Source: Pseudomonas saxonica (GTDB lineage Bacteria; Pseudomonadota; Gammaproteobacteria; Pseudomonadales; Pseudomonadaceae). From it: 64,000 nt of DNA. Both the position numbers and the translations under genes were made by a program. The stretch is taken from NCBI RefSeq assembly GCF_007858365.1, contig NZ_VFIO01000001.1, positions 496,001-560,000 on the forward strand, written 5' to 3'. This document shows, piece by piece, positions 8,085 to 16,556 of this stretch (positions are counted from its first letter, which is position 1; each line of letters opens with the position of its first letter). The notes under the pieces were generated by a model. The model saw only the letters and a program-made list of their open reading frames with translations. It searched no databases and had not been told where the DNA came from.

Positions 8085-9248
8085 ATGTTATCACCCCCCA
8101 AAATGTCACTCGCCGCCTGCGCCCTGATTGGCCTCAGTGTTTTTACCCGTGCAGCCATCGCTGAAAACGCTGTGCCGGCAACCTTGGACAGCGTCGTGCA
8201 ACAAGCCGCCACCGAGGTCATGAAGGCTCACGACATTAGCGGCCTTGCGATTGCTGTCAGCCATGACGGCATCCAGCAGTTCTACAGCTTCGGTGTGGCC
8301 TCCAAAGCCACCCAAGCACCCGTTACACCTGACACCCTGTTTGAAGTTGGCTCGATCAGCAAACTGTTTACGGCCACCTTGGCTGCCTATGCACAGGCCA
8401 ATGGCCAGCTTTCCCTCACTGATCCCGTCGAAAAATACCTGCCTGAACTGCAAGGCAGTGCCTTCGGCAAAGTCCTCCTCATGCATTTGGCAACCCACAC
8501 CGCGGGTGGGTTCCCGTTACAAGTACCCGAGCGCGTGAAAAACGAGCAGCAATTGATGGATTACCTGAAAGCCTGGAAGCCCATCTACCCTTCGGGCACA
8601 CAGCGCAGCTATGCCAACCCCAGCATTGGCATGCTGGGCATGATTGCGGCCAAAAGCATGAACCAGCCTTTTGTGGCAGCGATGGAAAACACCCTGTTTC
8701 CGGCATTGGGTCTGAGCAGTAGTTACTTGCAGGTACCCGCGGCCAAAATGTCGCTGTACGCACAGGGCTACAACTCAGATGACCAGCCGGTAAGAGTCAA
8801 TCCCGGCGTACTGGCCAATGAAGCTTATGGCGTGAAAACCAGCGTGCATGACCTGATTCATTTTGCCGAACTTAACATTGGGCTGGGTAACCCCCAGCCC
8901 AAGACCCAGCGTGCCATTGCGCAGACCCACACCGGCTACTTCCAGATCGGGCCAATGACCCAGGATTTGATCTGGGAGCAATACCCCTACCCGGTCACAC
9001 TGAAAAACCTGCTGACAGGCAACTCAAACAAAATGGCCTACGAGAATAATGGCGCCCTGGCCCTGAACCCGCCCATGGCGCCACAACAGGCTGTATGGAT
9101 GAACAAAACCGGGTCAACTTCTGGCTTTGGTGGCTATATCGCCTTGATCCCCATTAAAAAACAGGCCGTGGTGATCCTGGCCAACAAAAATTACCCCAAC
9201 AGTGAACGCATCGAAGTGGCGTACAAAATCTTCAACGCCTTGAACTAG
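8085..9248 (+). CDS. ampC: Class C beta-lactamase
   Basis: 387 residues with an N-terminal signal peptide ending near TRAAIAEN, so periplasmic. All three serine beta-lactamase motifs are visible: S90-I-S-K93 (SxxK with the acylating serine), Y176-A-N178 (YxN) and K341-T-G343 (KTG). Length and order match AmpC enzymes, which hydrolyse cephalosporins. AGAGGA lies about 8 nt before the ATG. No ampR lies divergently upstream (rnd does), so any induction circuit must be encoded elsewhere. The stop overlaps the convergent methyltransferase by 4 nt. Confidence 0.96.
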   Translation: MLSPPKMSLAACALIGLSVFTRAAIAENAVPATLDSVVQQAATEVMKAHDISGLAIAVSHDGIQQFYSFGVASKATQAPVTPDTLFEVGSISKLFTATLAAYAQANGQLSLTDPVEKYLPELQGSAFGKVLLMHLATHTAGGFPLQVPERVKNEQQLMDYLKAWKPIYPSGTQRSYANPSIGMLGMIAAKSMNQPFVAAMENTLFPALGLSSSYLQVPAAKMSLYAQGYNSDDQPVRVNPGVLANEAYGVKTSVHDLIHFAELNIGLGNPQPKTQRAIAQTHTGYFQIGPMTQDLIWEQYPYPVTLKNLLTGNSNKMAYENNGALALNPPMAPQQAVWMNKTGSTSGFGGYIALIPIKKQAVVILANKNYPNSERIEVAYKIFNALN

Positions 9249-9940
9249 GCTTTTTTAACTAACACATAAATACTGCCCAGCCGGCGGCCGGGCAGCACAT
9301 CGTAATGTTTGAGGATGCTGAAACCTGCTTCGGCAAACTGCCCTTCCACATCGTCCTTGCGTACGACAATCCGTGGAGCGTTATTGAGCAGTTCCGACGA
9401 ACGTCCCACACACAACGAAACGATGAGGCTATCGCGGCTCACGCGGTGTAATTCGCGCAAGATGGCAAGACGATGCTCAGCGTTGTGCACGTGGTGAAAC
9501 AGCTGCATGCAAAAAATGCTGTCTACAGCGTTAGCGGGCATGTCGATAGAAAACACGGCGCTTTTGAACAACTTGATACGGGCCAGCAAACTCGCGGGAT
9601 GATGTGTTTGTGCATGATCGAGCATGCTCTGAGAAGAGTCGGCAGCGAGAATCACCCGATTGCCGTGTTCTGCCAGCACAGGCCAGAAGCGCCCTGCGCC
9701 GCAAGCAATATCCAGTACCAGACCCGGTTCACCGGCAACCTTGAGGGCGCGACGTACCAATTGATTTTCGCGCCACGCGGTCCACCGTCGGGTCAACCCT
9801 TGCGGGCGCACTTCACGGCAGACCTGCGCATGTTCGCGGCCATAGCGCTCGGCGAATTCAAGCTCAAAGGTGGACGGTGGCTGAGTGGACATGCCCGCTG
9901 ACTCGTAGGTTTGTTGATGTTCTGCGAGCAGGTTAACCAT
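9245..9940 (-). CDS. Class I SAM-dependent methyltransferase
   Basis: Up to 231 residues. Motif I is VLDIACGAGRFWPVL (near residue 75); the second acidic strand is VILAADSSQSML, then a post-motif FCMQLFHHVHNAEHRLAILRELHRV. This is the Methyltransf_11/25 type; substrate not identifiable. The ATG at 9940 lacks a clear ribosome-binding site. An internal ATG at 9892 (MSTQPPSTFELEF) is equally possible and would remove 16 residues. Its 3' end overlaps that of ampC tail to tail. Confidence 0.82.
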   Translation of the reverse strand: MVNLLAEHQQTYESAGMSTQPPSTFELEFAERYGREHAQVCREVRPQGLTRRWTAWRENQLVRRALKVAGEPGLVLDIACGAGRFWPVLAEHGNRVILAADSSQSMLDHAQTHHPASLLARIKLFKSAVFSIDMPANAVDSIFCMQLFHHVHNAEHRLAILRELHRVSRDSLIVSLCVGRSSELLNNAPRIVVRKDDVEGQFAEAGFSILKHYDVLPGRRLGSIYVLVKKA

Positions 9941-9962
9941 GGTCCAGTGAAAAAAATGTCAC

Positions 9963-9989
9963 GAAAAAGCCAGATCGGGAAATCTGGCT
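9963..9989 (-). terminator. Rho-independent terminator of the glutamine-synthetase-like gene
   Basis: On the reverse strand, an 8-bp stem AGCCAGAT/ATCTGGCT with a 6-nt loop runs straight into a T-rich tail (TTTTTCG). It lies about 55 bp beyond the stop at 10043 and before the methyltransferase start, so it separates the two leftward genes. Confidence 0.75.
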
Positions 9990-10042
9990 GCACGCTAGAA
10001 GCCGATCCGCTCTTACTTGAGGCTTGCCGCTAGCCTCCCCCC

Positions 10043-11422
10043 TTACGCTTGATGCAAATACCAACGCCAATCCTGTTCCCCCACTTGCCCCATAAACTGC
10101 CGATACTCGGCATTTTTGACCGCCAGATAAACCTTCAGAAATTCAGGGCCAAAGGCTTCTTTCGCCCAATGCGAGGCTTCCAATGCCCGCAAGGTGGTCA
10201 ACCAATCGGTCGGCAGCCTTTCGCTGGCCAGCGCATAGCCATTGCCTTCTACCGGCGCACCTGGATCACGCTCTTCGCGGATACCCCGATGGATTCCCGC
10301 CAAAATCGCAGCCGCCGCCAAATAGGGGTTGGCGTCAGCGCCACAAATTCGGTGTTCGATATGCCGCGAAAACGCCGGACCTCCCGGAACTCGCAGGCTC
10401 ACGGTACGGTTATCGACCCCCCAGGTCGCGGCCAACGGCGCATAGCTGTTGCTCTGAAAACGGCGGTACGAATTGGCATTCGGGCAAAACATCAGCAATG
10501 AATCGAGCAAGGTGCTGAGCATCCCGCCTACGGCATGGCGCAGCAAGGGTGTGCCGTCAGACGCTTCACTGGCGAACAGGTTGTTGCCGTCTTTATCGGC
10601 CAGGCTCACGTGCATATGCATGCCTGTGCCCGCCAAGTCATCAAAGGGCTTGGCCATAAAACAGGCAAGCATCCCGTGTTTATGCGCCACGCCTTTGACC
10701 AGGCGCTTGTAACGTACGGCTTCATCCATCGCTTGCAAGGCGTCGTTGCGGTGCTCAAGGGTGATTTCCACCTGCCCCGGCGCGTATTCAGAAATGGCCG
10801 TGCGGGCTGGAATCCCTTGCAGCTTGCAGGCGCTGTACAGATCCGCCAAAAACGGTTCGATTTGCTCCAGCTCTCGCAGTCCGTACACCTGAGTGGCACG
10901 CGGACGTTGACCGTCTACGTCCCGTGCCGGTTGCGGTCGCCCATTGCTGTCGCGCTGGCGATCCAGCAGATAAAACTCCAACTCAGCCGCCATTACCGGG
11001 TAATAGCCGTCGGCCTTCAACCCCTCGATAACCTTGGACAACAGATGCCGAGGATCGGCCACAGTGGCCGGCATGCCTTCTTGCGGGTGCATGCTGACTT
11101 GTACCGCCGCCGTGGGTATCAAACGCCAGGGCATGCGCTGCAAGCTGCAACTGATGGGATAGGCGCGACAGTCAATATCGCCCACGTCCCAGACCAGCCC
11201 GGTGTTTTCGACATCATCGCCATTGATGTCCAGGCCCAGGATAGTGCTCGGCAGTGGGCGCCCGCTCTTATAGATTTCCAGCAATTCATCGCGGTGCAAC
11301 AACTTGCCCCGTGGCACACCGTTGTTGTCGAGGATAAACAGCTCGAACATTTCGATATCAGGGTTATCCGACAGAAAACTCTGGGCTTCTTGCAGGGCAG
11401 CAAACGCAGTCGTGGTACTCAT
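10043..11422 (-). CDS. Glutamine synthetase family protein, likely gamma-glutamylpolyamine synthetase
   Basis: 459 residues from the ATG at 11422 (MSTTTAFAALQEAQSFL); the frame continues 26 codons upstream, but those residues are not family-like. The glutamine synthetase catalytic domain shows the ATP-grasp metal motifs MAAELEFYLL and ISEYAPGQVEITL, the histidine segment GTGMHMHVSL, and RRFQSNSYAPLAATWGVDNR. The sequence resembles the PuuA/Spu group, which ligates glutamate to putrescine or other polyamines at the start of their catabolism. It is not the housekeeping GlnA. It appears monocistronic with its own terminator. Confidence 0.85.
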   Translation of the reverse strand: MSTTTAFAALQEAQSFLSDNPDIEMFELFILDNNGVPRGKLLHRDELLEIYKSGRPLPSTILGLDINGDDVENTGLVWDVGDIDCRAYPISCSLQRMPWRLIPTAAVQVSMHPQEGMPATVADPRHLLSKVIEGLKADGYYPVMAAELEFYLLDRQRDSNGRPQPARDVDGQRPRATQVYGLRELEQIEPFLADLYSACKLQGIPARTAISEYAPGQVEITLEHRNDALQAMDEAVRYKRLVKGVAHKHGMLACFMAKPFDDLAGTGMHMHVSLADKDGNNLFASEASDGTPLLRHAVGGMLSTLLDSLLMFCPNANSYRRFQSNSYAPLAATWGVDNRTVSLRVPGGPAFSRHIEHRICGADANPYLAAAAILAGIHRGIREERDPGAPVEGNGYALASERLPTDWLTTLRALEASHWAKEAFGPEFLKVYLAVKNAEYRQFMGQVGEQDWRWYLHQA

Positions 11423-11830
11423 GGCAATACTCGTAAATTCATATCTGAAAGGCGTAAAGGCACGCCGTGACTGCAACCCCGAGGGGTAACAGACGTTCAA
11501 GACTTAACGGAAGGTACGGGTATCCGGCGGGCGGGCATGTCGACAGTGGAACAAAGCCCAGAAGGCCAGTTTCGAAGGGAGGGGGCAGAGATTATGGGCG
11601 GGCAGAAGAAAACCCAGGCAGCTCTCAGCAGGGAGCGCATGGCGCTGCGGCGATTCAGGACTGGGACACTCAGCCTTTTTGACAACCATGCTCACAACCA
11701 CACCGCATTGGGGATGCCCAGCCTCACACGATTTATAGGGTTTATCAAATGCAGGATTTACGACCTTCAGGTTCATTCTGGGTAAACATACGGACAATTC
11801 TCTTTATATCACTTCGTTGGCGCAGCCTAA
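11423..11830. other. Intergenic stretch without identifiable gene
   Basis: This ~400-bp stretch holds the upstream region of the glutamine-synthetase-like gene and the 3' flank of the small membrane protein gene. Short open frames occur on both strands but have no ribosome-binding sites and no recognisable product. Base composition shifts from GC-rich on the left to AT-rich on the right, marking the edge of the type VI effector block. Confidence 0.5.
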
Positions 11831-12139
11831 TCAAAGCTTTCTACGTGTGAACCACATGTATTTTTTCTTGGCCCCCGGGACAGAAAACATATAAGCCAAC
11901 GCTACAAAGAAAGAGAACCACTGCATGCTATAACTCGTATATCTATCTACAATGGGTAGATACCCTATCTTGGCATGGAAGACATGTATGAATATAAAAA
12001 ACACATTAACCACTGTGACCCCGTAAAACTTGAGAGCGCTATTATTCTCTCCCGACCATGCATAAGTTGCCCAGAATGAAGGCAAGTAACACACTAAACT
12101 AAGGAAAACAAAACCCACATAGAATAAATAGCTATTCAT
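11831..12139 (-). CDS. Small polytopic membrane protein, candidate immunity protein (copy 1)
   Basis: 102 residues with about three hydrophobic helices, ending SVPGAKKKYMWFTRRKL. It is a clear paralog of the product at 12617-12919: both share FYVGFVF, LPSFWA, GYLP, QWFSFFVALAY and the identical GAKKKYMWFTR tail. I start at the ATG at 12139, which aligns with the paralog; a GTG lies four codons upstream. Small membrane proteins directly behind a type VI effector candidate are typical immunity proteins for membrane-acting toxins; that role is inferred from position. The DNA is AT-rich. Confidence 0.7.
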   Translation of the reverse strand: MNSYLFYVGFVFLSLVCYLPSFWATYAWSGENNSALKFYGVTVVNVFFIFIHVFHAKIGYLPIVDRYTSYSMQWFSFFVALAYMFSVPGAKKKYMWFTRRKL

Positions 12140-12189
12140 TTGCTCAAGCACCCGAAAACCTCAAGATCCATCACCCTCAAAGCTTCCGC

Positions 12190-12485
12190 TTTGAAAATCC
12201 ACAATTAACAGGCTTCGATACAGGCCCTGTAAACATAAACAAAAGCAACATAAAAGATAAAAACCATCTCATCGCTAAATTATCAACAGCGCCTATAAAA
12301 ACCAGCTCTCCAAACCTCATTCAGTACATATGGACAAATGCAAATACGCAATTATATAAAACCACCGACCAAAACTTTAACTGCGTCACATTCTCTCCGG
12401 ACCATTTACAGGTAGCCCACAGTGAAGGTAAATAAAAAACCACACTGAATAAAACAATACCTGTGTAAAACAACATATTATTCAT
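12190..12485 (-). pseudogene. Decayed middle copy of the small membrane protein gene
   Basis: The reverse strand from 12485 translates to MNNMLFYTGIVLFSVVFYLP and onward through SLWATCKWSGEN, closely matching both flanking paralogs. It stops at codon 55 (TGA at 12321-12323), where the others continue into HAKxGYLP. Further downstream, in another frame, a C-terminal remnant FIFYVAFVYVYRACIEAC matches FSFFVAMAYVFSLPGAKK. The copy has therefore lost its central loop and been frameshifted. A residual 54-residue frame could still be translated. Confidence 0.7.
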
Positions 12486-12616
12486 TTCTCGCGTTTCCAT
12501 TCATCACATACCACCTTAACCGTTACGATATTAGCCACTCGACTAAGTATAAGCTCCATTACCTGCTATGGTTTTTCAAACCCAAATCACAACATAAACC
12601 CCACCGAAGAACAATG

Positions 12617-12919
12617 CTACTTGCGAGTAAACCACATATATTTTTTCTTCGCCCCAGGGAGAGAAAATACATAAGCCATAGCTACAAAGAAAGAGAACCA
12701 CTGCGCTCCATTACTTGTATTTTTATCGATGACTGGCAAATAGCCTGTCTTAGCATGAAGGACATGAACACCTATAAAAAATATATTATAAACAGCAATA
12801 CTCAGTAGCCCTAGTAAGCTTATACCCCCTCCTGAGTACGCAAATCTCGCCCAAAATGAAGGAAGATAAAACAGCATGCTAAAAAAAACGAAACCTACAT
12901 AAAAAACGACATTATTCAT
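12617..12919 (-). CDS. Small polytopic membrane protein, candidate immunity protein (copy 2)
   Basis: 100 residues starting MNNVVFYVGFVFFSMLFYLP, with three predicted hydrophobic helices and a basic C-terminus (GAKKKYMWFTRK). The ATG at 12919 overlaps the last 8 nt of the DUF4225-like gene, arguing for translational coupling with it. A GGGG/GAGG purine stretch precedes the ATG. As the first gene after the putative effector it is the best candidate for the cognate immunity protein. It would sit in the inner membrane. No named family recognised. Confidence 0.75.
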   Translation of the reverse strand: MNNVVFYVGFVFFSMLFYLPSFWARFAYSGGGISLLGLLSIAVYNIFFIGVHVLHAKTGYLPVIDKNTSNGAQWFSFFVAMAYVFSLPGAKKKYMWFTRK

Positions 12920-13637
12920 TGCCTCTACCCCATTGCTCTTTAATGGCAATTAAACTATTAGCATCCGAGACCAGACCCACTGCTGTGCTACCAGGATTAC
13001 TAGATTGTAAACCTCTAAGATAATCAGCTCGAACATACCTAAATAGTTTCCAGGATTCGGGTTTCAGAACCAACCTTCCCGCACCATAAAAAGACCCTGC
13101 CAAGTCCGCGACACCATAAGCAATATTGCCTTCTCGCTCTGTCCCGCCCACTGCTTTGGCTACAGAGTGATAGACCTTTCGTATGGGGCCCTGTGTATCG
13201 GAGCGTCCCGATAAAAGATTACGACCGTTTTCATAAATATTATTCCCACCCTGAAGCATCAGTGGCGCCCCTATGCCTAAACATAAGCCACCTGCCGAGA
13301 CATAACAAACGCCGCCACCCAAAACTACTTGCATGCCTCCAGCCGCAACCCCCACGCCTAGTAACGCCTTGTCCATTAAGGTGTGTTTCACCAATGCATT
13401 GCCTTGTTTATTAATAGCTTCAAGTCCCTGCGCGGTGCTTTTCTTGCCGCTATAAACGTCCTGAACAATACCCCGTGTGTACTCCGTTATGTCTCGATTG
13501 AATTGCAAGCGAACAGACAAATTTTTAAGTCGCTGTATCCCAACCGTACAGGCCTGATTCGTCAAAAGATTCACCGCCTGATCTAACGCCCTCACTTCAT
13601 CGTCTGCCAATGAATGCTGCGATTTATCAGGCCTCAT
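12912..13637 (-). CDS. DUF4225-like protein, candidate type VI secretion effector
   Basis: 241 residues. The middle contains a long glycine/alanine-rich hydrophobic stretch (residues ~95-130, ALLGVGVAAGGMQVVLGGG then GLCLGIGAPLMLQGGNNIYE), which could insert in membranes. The C-terminal part (NIYENGRNLLSGRSDTQGPIRK, GNIAYGVADLAGS, LKPESWKLFRYVRADYLRG) resembles DUF4225 proteins I recall from Pseudomonas. The ATG overlaps the hcp stop as ATGA, so it is co-translated with hcp, the usual arrangement for cargo loaded in the Hcp tube. A pore-forming role is inferred from the hydrophobic core and the membrane-protein partner. Confidence 0.75.
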   Translation of the reverse strand: MRPDKSQHSLADDEVRALDQAVNLLTNQACTVGIQRLKNLSVRLQFNRDITEYTRGIVQDVYSGKKSTAQGLEAINKQGNALVKHTLMDKALLGVGVAAGGMQVVLGGGVCYVSAGGLCLGIGAPLMLQGGNNIYENGRNLLSGRSDTQGPIRKVYHSVAKAVGGTEREGNIAYGVADLAGSFYGAGRLVLKPESWKLFRYVRADYLRGLQSSNPGSTAVGLVSDANSLIAIKEQWGRGNE

Positions 13638-14119
13638 TTGTCCTCATCCCAACTGCTGTAGCCACTGGTGCCGGCGATATGATGCATCCAGCAAATCTCA
13701 CGATAACTCAGAGCCATGACTTCTTGAATGTCGGCATCGTTTTCCAACGTGGCATGGGGCATGACTAGCGTCAGTTCTGTCAAAATACAACCCGATATAT
13801 CAACGGTAAAAAAACGCTCCTGAACGCCCATCGGCGAAGTTCGGTAAAAGTTGATCTTGCACTCAAGGATCTCTCTATTGGTCAGGGCTTGCGCCAGCAA
13901 AGGGGTCGACTTGTCTATGTTTTTTACGATCGCGATGGGTTGATGAGTGGCTCGGTCGAGGTTTCCCAGATTCAACATGGTGTGATTGAAGGAGAGCACC
14001 ATGACTTCATCGCGATGCCCGATTTGGCATTTATTGCCAATGGACTCCGCAGTGGAACAGCCTGCCGAGATCAGGCCTTGGCTTTTGCCCGAAATGCTCA
14101 TGTAACCGTGACTTGCCAT
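13634..14119 (-). CDS. hcp: Hcp family type VI secretion system tube protein
   Basis: 161 residues beginning MASHGYMSISGKSQGLISAG, the typical opening of effector-linked Hcp proteins. Other Hcp features are HRDEVMVLSFNHTM, KNIDKSTPLLAQAL, and a C-terminal LSYREICWMHHIAGTSGYSSWDE. Hcp hexamers stack as the inner tube of the type VI apparatus and carry small effectors in the lumen. Start at 14119 is chosen because GGGGGGAACAGCAA precedes it. No structural T6SS genes are in the window, so this is an auxiliary hcp-effector-immunity cluster depending on a main system elsewhere. Confidence 0.93.
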   Translation of the reverse strand: MASHGYMSISGKSQGLISAGCSTAESIGNKCQIGHRDEVMVLSFNHTMLNLGNLDRATHQPIAIVKNIDKSTPLLAQALTNREILECKINFYRTSPMGVQERFFTVDISGCILTELTLVMPHATLENDADIQEVMALSYREICWMHHIAGTSGYSSWDEDK

Positions 14120-14223
14120 TTGCTGTTCCCCCCTGGTTAAAGAACGCAAGCTAGCGGAGAACTCATTACTTTTATGTAGGAATTCTCTGTATTTAAAATA
14201 ATTCTCGTCTTCTCTTTTCTTAT

Positions 14224-14249
14224 GCGGTGTAACGCCCGGTTACATCCGC
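14224..14249. promoter_or_regulatory. Inverted repeat between hcp and poxB
   Basis: Arms GCGGTGTAAC and GTTACATCCGC (one bulged base) flank a 5-nt loop in the divergent region, about 105 bp upstream of hcp and 155 bp upstream of poxB. It could be an operator for either gene. No regulator can be named. Confidence 0.3.
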
Positions 14250-14405
14250 TGATCTCCTTCACCACGAACGGTAGGTGTGACATGAACACATCTTCATCGA
14301 ACGTTTTAAAAACCGATGGGGTCGCATGCAGTGTCTATCCTGCTTGGCAACGGTTTTCAACCTGACTCAAGCCACCCGATTTCCCACTTCAAGGAGCCTC
14401 CCCCC

Positions 14406-16127
14406 ATGAGCAGAACGGTTGCCGATTTCATCACCGAAACCTTGCAGCAAGCAGGGGTAAAGCGTGTGTTTGGCGTCGTGGGCGATTCATTGAATGCCTT
14501 CACCGACTCACTGCGCCGTCAGCAGCAGATTGAATGGATTCATATGCGCAACGAGGAGTCAGCGGCCTTTGCCGCCGGTGCCGAAGCGCATTTGACTGGC
14601 GAACTGGCAGTCTGTGCCGGCAGTTGCGGGCCAGGTAACTTGCATTTGATTAATGGTCTGTTCGACGCGCACCGCAGCGGTGTGCCCGTGCTGGCGTTGG
14701 CCGCACATATCCCCAGCAGTGAAATCGGCATCGATTATTTTCAGGCCACGCACCCCGAAAGCCTGTTCAAGGAGTGCAGCCATTACGTCGAGCTGGTATC
14801 CCATGCCGAGCAGTTACCGCAAATTCTTGAACGCGCCATGCGCGTGGCCATCGCTAAACGCGGCGTGGCGGTGGTGGTGATTCCCGGAGACGTTGCGCTG
14901 CAAGCCACCGAGGCCAAAGTGCCTAACTGGATAACCCCTACCCAACCGCTGATTTGCCCCACTCTGAGTGATATCGACCAATTAGCGTCGTTTCTCAATA
15001 ACGGCAAAAAGGTCACCCTGCTGTGCGGCGCAGGTTGCGCAGGTGCCCACACCGAAATTCTGGCACTGGCCGAACGCCTGAATGCGCCAATCGTGCATGC
15101 CTTGCGCGGCAAGGAACATGTCGAGTACGACAACCCCTACGACGTCGGCATGACCGGGCTGATCGGTTTCGCCTCGGGCTACAAGGCAATGATGAGCTGT
15201 GACACGCTGCTGATGCTCGGCACTAATTTTCCCTATCGCCAGTTTTACCCGGAGCACGGTTATATCGCACAAATCGATCTGCGCCCCGAAGCGCTGGGCA
15301 ACCGCTGCCCGTTGGAATTGGGCCTGATCGGCGATGTGAAGCTGACATTGCAGGCAGTGTTGCCCAAGGTCGACCAAAACCCTGACCGCGAGCATCTGGA
15401 CAAAGCACTCGACGACTACAAAGTCGCCCGCCAAGACCTCGACGCGCTGGCCGAGAGCGGGCCTGAGAGCTCGATCATTCACCCGCAATACCTCAATCGC
15501 CTGGTCAGTGAACTGGCCACGGAAGATGCGATTTTCACCTGTGATGTGGGCACGCCCACCGCTTGGGCTGCCCGCTATTTGAAGATGAATGGCAAGCGGC
15601 GACTCGTCGGCTCGTTCAATCACGGTTCGATGGCCAATGCGATGTTGCAGGCGATTGGTGCTCAGGCGGCCTTCCCGTTCCGGCAGGTAATTTCCATGTC
15701 GGGGGATGGTGGTTTCACCATGATGATGGGTGATTTTCTGACCCTCAGTCAGGTGGGCTTGCCGGTCAAGGTGATCGTGCTCAATAACGGCACGCTGGGG
15801 TTTGTCGAGATGGAAATGAAAGCTGCGGGCTTTCCTGATGTGGGCTGTGATCTTAAGAACCCCAATTTTGCAGCCATGGCTGAGGCGATGGGGGTCAAGG
15901 GCATTCGGGTCGAACATCCCGCAGAACTCGAAGGGGCGTTGCGTGAGGCTTTCAGCCATGACGGCCCGGTGCTGGTGGATGTCGTGAGTGCCCGACAGGA
16001 GTTGGTGATGCCACCGAGCAAAACCTTTGAACAGGCCAAAGGCTTCAGTCTGTTTATGCTCAAAACCGTGATGGATGGCCGTGCGCGCGAGCTGATTGAT
16101 TTGGCCAAAGTCAATTTGTGGCGCTAA
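14406..16127 (+). CDS. poxB: Pyruvate dehydrogenase (quinone) / pyruvate oxidase PoxB
   Basis: 573 residues, the length of E. coli PoxB. It is a thiamine-diphosphate enzyme: the N-terminal domain opens [20 protein letters not shown] with the catalytic Glu in [10 protein letters not shown]. The C-terminal TPP motif [15 protein letters not shown] ends at VIVLNN. The central FAD-binding region lies at ~190-330. The C-terminus resembles the lipid-binding tail of PoxB. The enzyme oxidises pyruvate to acetate and CO2 at the inner membrane, passing electrons to ubiquinone. Start at 14406 has AAGGAG ~9 nt upstream. Monocistronic. Confidence 0.92.
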   Translation: MSRTVADFITETLQQAGVKRVFGVVGDSLNAFTDSLRRQQQIEWIHMRNEESAAFAAGAEAHLTGELAVCAGSCGPGNLHLINGLFDAHRSGVPVLALAAHIPSSEIGIDYFQATHPESLFKECSHYVELVSHAEQLPQILERAMRVAIAKRGVAVVVIPGDVALQATEAKVPNWITPTQPLICPTLSDIDQLASFLNNGKKVTLLCGAGCAGAHTEILALAERLNAPIVHALRGKEHVEYDNPYDVGMTGLIGFASGYKAMMSCDTLLMLGTNFPYRQFYPEHGYIAQIDLRPEALGNRCPLELGLIGDVKLTLQAVLPKVDQNPDREHLDKALDDYKVARQDLDALAESGPESSIIHPQYLNRLVSELATEDAIFTCDVGTPTAWAARYLKMNGKRRLVGSFNHGSMANAMLQAIGAQAAFPFRQVISMSGDGGFTMMMGDFLTLSQVGLPVKVIVLNNGTLGFVEMEMKAAGFPDVGCDLKNPNFAAMAEAMGVKGIRVEHPAELEGALREAFSHDGPVLVDVVSARQELVMPPSKTFEQAKGFSLFMLKTVMDGRARELIDLAKVNLWR

Positions 16128-16139
16128 GTAAAGTGCTTT

Positions 16140-16186
16140 CCCTGTGAAGCGATATTGATCGCTCCACAGGGATTACGGGGTTTTTT
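16140..16186 (+). terminator. Rho-independent terminator of poxB
   Basis: A 14-position stem with one mismatch (CCCTGTGAAGCGAT pairing with ATCGCTCCACAGGG) and a 4-nt loop, followed by GGGG and six T residues, 12 bp after the poxB stop. Confidence 0.85.
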
Positions 16187-16556
16187 ATGCATGTTAAAAG
16201 CCCCATCAATATTAACGCTCACTCCAAACAGTCAATAAATTTGATATAAACATTAATCATCACAGCCACCCCCTTTAAACATCCCCGCTCTACCACCCCC
16301 TATAAACACTCATATTATCCAAGACTTATATTCTGAAACATACAAACGCGTCCAAATACTCAAATCAAACACCATGTTTTAAATACCACGCAACTACAAG
16401 AATTCTCCTACAAACATAAAATCTTATCTTACTTTTTAGAGCAAAGAATCTAATTCAAACTACAATCTGCCCCCCAGAAGGACTTGCACGCTCTACCGCA
16501 ACTTGCGCACTCAATATCCCGATTGTTTGATACGTTTCTTTCAACGAGATTCTCCA
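16187..16556. other. AT-rich leader region of the NRPS-PKS operon
   Basis: About 370 bp that is visibly AT-rich compared with its flanks. It lies between the poxB terminator and the first biosynthetic gene. It presumably holds the operon promoter, but I could not assign a convincing -35/-10 pair. A TTG at 16484 would extend the first gene by 24 codons; its purine stretch sits too close to be a good ribosome-binding site. No gene seen. Confidence 0.5.

Noticed and set aside
11497..11797. Several short overlapping frames upstream of the glutamine-synthetase-like gene
   Set aside because: All lack ribosome-binding sites and recognisable products; treated as intergenic.
15223..15959. Long reverse-strand open frame inside poxB
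   Set aside because: Shadow of the poxB reading frame in GC-rich DNA; the forward frame carries the conserved TPP-enzyme motifs.
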